NCBI GenBank assembly: GCA_030037185.1
Contig: JASHRR010000104.1
Location: forward strand, 1-6,889
Direction: 5' to 3'
Source of the DNA: Xanthobacteraceae bacterium
GTDB lineage: Bacteria > Pseudomonadota > Alphaproteobacteria > Rhizobiales > Xanthobacteraceae
Length of the DNA: 6,889 nt
How positions within the stretch are numbered: position 1 is the stretch's first letter; the number at the start of each line of letters is the position of its first letter. The translations under genes were made by a program, and so were the position numbers. A model generated the notes under the pieces. That model saw only the letters and a list, made by a program, of their open reading frames with translations. It was not told the DNA's origin and did no database searches. This document shows, one piece after another, positions 5,977 through 6,889 of this stretch.

Positions 5977-6077
5977 TTGATTGTGGACGTGCTGCCAGTA
6001 GTCCGGGCGGAATCGGCCGGATCGATGCCGAGCTCGATCGCATCGACGGCGTGCAGCACCTTTTCGATCTGGGGCCG
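5977..6077 (-). pseudogene. DUF2840 remnant, frameshifted
   Basis: One frame gives PQIEKVLHAVDAIELGIDPA and DSA; at 6006 the neighbouring frame continues exactly with PDYWQHVHNQ. The DUF2840 family, located after parA and its small partner in conjugative islands, typically reads VERVLxAIDAIEALGIDPADVAPDYWxHVHNRL there. One residue of AIEALG is also missing. The N-terminal two thirds are gone: the upstream residues belong to the preceding gene, so an internal deletion fused the two. Between here and the relaxase piece (5894-5976) I see nothing recognisable. Confidence 0.6.
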
Positions 6078-6167
6078 GAAGGCTGCGACGTTGATGCGGC
6101 CGCAAAAATCGGGCGTGACATCGATCGTGAGCCGCGCCGTGAAATTTTCGCGCCGTTCTTTGGAGGG
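6078..6167 (-). pseudogene. Remnant of small ParA-partner protein
   Basis: The frame reads EPSKERRENFTARLTIDVTP then DFCGRINVAAF. The string FTARLTIDVTPxLRGRIKVAAF is characteristic of the small, possibly ribbon-helix-helix protein encoded immediately after parA in alphaproteobacterial conjugative islands; it probably binds DNA and partners the ATPase. Here Leu-Arg has become Phe-Cys, the N-terminus lacks a start, and after AAFR the sequence jumps straight into DUF2840. The gene that should end here therefore has no end of its own. Confidence 0.55.
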
Positions 6168-6223
6168 CTCAGGCCGCCCCGGATCGATGTGTGTGAAGCA
6201 GCCGCAACGTCTCGCTTGAGGCA

Positions 6224-6403
6224 GCCGTCGAACGGTGACCGTTGCGCCGGCACGAGCGCCGGGGGCTGCGCACATCGCCGAGCGTGGGAGCGCGGCAGAG
6301 TGACCGATCCGCCGATCACCGCATGGTCAACCCCAGGCCCGGCCCCATGCAACGCTAAGGTGGTCTTGCCCACGCCCTTGTGGCTGAGGAACGCGACGAT
6401 CAC
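6224..6403 (-). pseudogene. parA remnant with internal deletion and damaged Walker A
   Basis: GTG at 6403 follows GGAG at 7 bases spacing and opens [19 protein letters not shown], the start of ParA-type partition ATPases, which hydrolyse ATP to position plasmids or excised elements. The family's deviant Walker A, KGGVGKTT, has lost one Gly. After HGAGPG the frame jumps to VDHAVIGGSV, which corresponds to the Walker B region (DHVVIDGPP) about 70 residues further on in intact proteins, with the Asp changed to Gly. It continues with ALVPAQRSPFDG, then loses similarity. The fragment is about 60 residues against the usual ~210. It has no possible ATPase function. It is divergent from the zinc-finger gene. 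Confidence 0.7.
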
Positions 6404-6676
6404 AGGGCATCTCCAGAGCGGACCACATCGCACAAAACTTCTGGCGCGGCTGATCGCGACGGGAAGTTGGCACGGCGCGAAGAGGAGCGATGGGTTGACC
6501 GGGGCCTGCACCACGGCCGGCCTGATGCTGCGCCGAAGACCCTCTACTGCTTGTTCTGCGGCAAAAGCCAGCATGCGGTGGGTAAGCTGATTGCCTCGGC
6601 GTTCATTTGCGGCGAGTGTGTTGACTGTGCACTGACATTGTCGAGCCAGACGAAGACCAGGAAATGCTCCGGCTGA
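6380..6676 (+). CDS. ClpX-type C4 zinc-finger protein (stand-alone)
   Basis: The C-terminal half reads [20 protein letters not shown] then [15 protein letters not shown], which is the zinc-binding domain of the ClpX N-terminus detached from any AAA+ module. The ligands are C57, C60, C77 and C80. Intact domains usually have 18 residues between the cysteine pairs; here there are 16, and the residue before Cys in VDLC is also missing, so small in-frame losses may have occurred. The start is uncertain: ATG at 6380 gives a hydrophilic, motif-free 50-residue leader overlapping the parA start on the other strand, and AGGAG at 6483 next to ATG 6490 leads into an immediate stop. In ClpX this domain dimerises and binds adaptors or substrates. 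It may be a decaying gene. The domain call is firm, the gene limits are not. Confidence 0.6.
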   Translation: MAEERDDHRASPERTTSHKTSGAADRDGKLARREEERWVDRGLHHGRPDAAPKTLYCLFCGKSQHAVGKLIASAFICGECVDCALTLSSQTKTRKCSG

Positions 6677-6699
6677 TGATACGAGGCCCTTGCCGAAGC

Positions 6700-6717
6700 C
6701 CCGCGTCCGGGCGCGGG
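6700..6717. repeat. Small GC hairpin between convergent genes
   Basis: CCCGCG (6700-6705) and CGCGGG (6712-6717) form a 6-bp stem with a 6-base loop between the ends of the zinc-finger gene and the patatin-like gene. It could serve as a bidirectional 3'-end structure, but neither side has a T-run. Confidence 0.3.
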
Positions 6718-6722
6718 CAGCA

Positions 6723-6889
6723 TCAAAGCCCGTGCAAAAATGCCTGAAAGGGAGCGCTTCCCCGCAGGGCCTCGCCTGCACTTTCGATGAGCAAGTCGAC
6801 TTGTTCTGGAGGAAGTACCAGCCGGGTGGGGACGGCGTTGAGAGCGGCCGCACGATCGGACCCCAACCGGTCGAAATTGACCCTGTCAA
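6723..6889 (-). CDS. C-terminus of a patatin-like phospholipase, cut by the window edge
   Basis: A minus-strand frame open to the right edge gives 54 residues before TGA at 6723-6725: RVNFDRLGSDRAAALNAVPT, RLVLPPEQVDLLIESAGEAL, RGSAPFQAFLHGL. This resembles the end of bacterial patatin-like phospholipase/lipoprotein enzymes, which finish with V-x-F-D-x-L, L-N-x-x-P-T, L-P-x-x-x-V-D-x-L and a Ser-Pro-x-Phe-Gln-x-h-L helix. The Ser-Asp catalytic dyad would lie upstream, outside the window. No lesion is visible in this part. The family call is from recall of the C-terminal pattern and is moderately sure; that it is a real coding frame is supported by balanced composition in contrast to the Arg/Cys-rich frame overlapping it. 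Confidence 0.5.
   Translation of the reverse strand, partial: DRVNFDRLGSDRAAALNAVPTRLVLPPEQVDLLIESAGEALRGSAPFQAFLHGL

Noticed and set aside
5814..6590. A 258-residue plus-strand open frame
   Set aside because: Arg/Ala/Ser-rich shadow opposite the parA-to-traG remnants, with no ribosome binding site and no motif.
5741..6889. A 382-residue minus-strand open frame
   Set aside because: It is a patchwork: anticoding or shadow sequence at the start, then parA, shadow, relaxase and traG pieces in frame only by chance. Not one gene.

Overview
The window looks like accessory DNA from an alphaproteobacterium, most likely a rhizobial relative such as Bradyrhizobium or Mesorhizobium. This is inferred from the gene families, the high GC content with many GC-ending codons, a CTCTCCCC/GGGGAGAG intergenic palindrome, and remnants of a tra/trb-type integrative conjugative element. 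It is dominated by decay: most recognisable genes carry frameshifts, internal stops or deletions, and only two long genes look intact. No complete tRNA, rRNA or CRISPR array was found.

Layout. (1) 1-1278, minus strand: a compact block of three small genes read leftwards. They are a phage-type small protein (frameshifted), a coiled-coil-like protein (one amber stop and one frameshift) and a DUF6714-like protein with a GTG start. A perfect 8+8 bp dyad sits just upstream of the first gene. (2) 1279-1602: a non-coding divergent region. (3) 1603-2469, plus strand: an intact 288-residue protein with a Gln-rich heptapeptide-repeat N-terminus, a Ser/Gly/Met linker and a C-terminal lysozyme-like (lytic transglycosylase) domain, but no obvious signal peptide. 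(4) 2470-2990: a stem-loop, the N-terminal stub of an IS5-family transposase, and an abutting unidentified broken reading frame on the other strand. (5) 2991-3818: no convincing gene; a rhizobial-type intergenic palindrome. (6) 3819-4679, minus: an intact bicupin protein with its own strong Shine-Dalgarno.

(7) 4947-6403, minus: a collapsed conjugation module. In about 1.45 kb, and in the order known for alphaproteobacterial tra/trb islands, lie pieces of parA, a small ParA-partner gene, a DUF2840 gene, a relaxase, the 3' end of traG, and a CopG-family gene. Each is reduced to a fragment or frameshifted, and the genes normally between or after them (TraF-type peptidase, lytic transglycosylase, trbB onward) are missing or unrecognisable. 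(8) 6380-6723: a plus-strand gene with a ClpX-type four-cysteine zinc finger. (9) 6723-6889, minus: what looks like the last 54 residues of a patatin-like phospholipase running off the right edge.

The window reads as a graveyard of a mobile element within which the transglycosylase-like gene and the bicupin gene have stayed open. These two, and the order-preserving collapse of the conjugation module, deserve most attention. Family assignments come from motif recall, not database searches.
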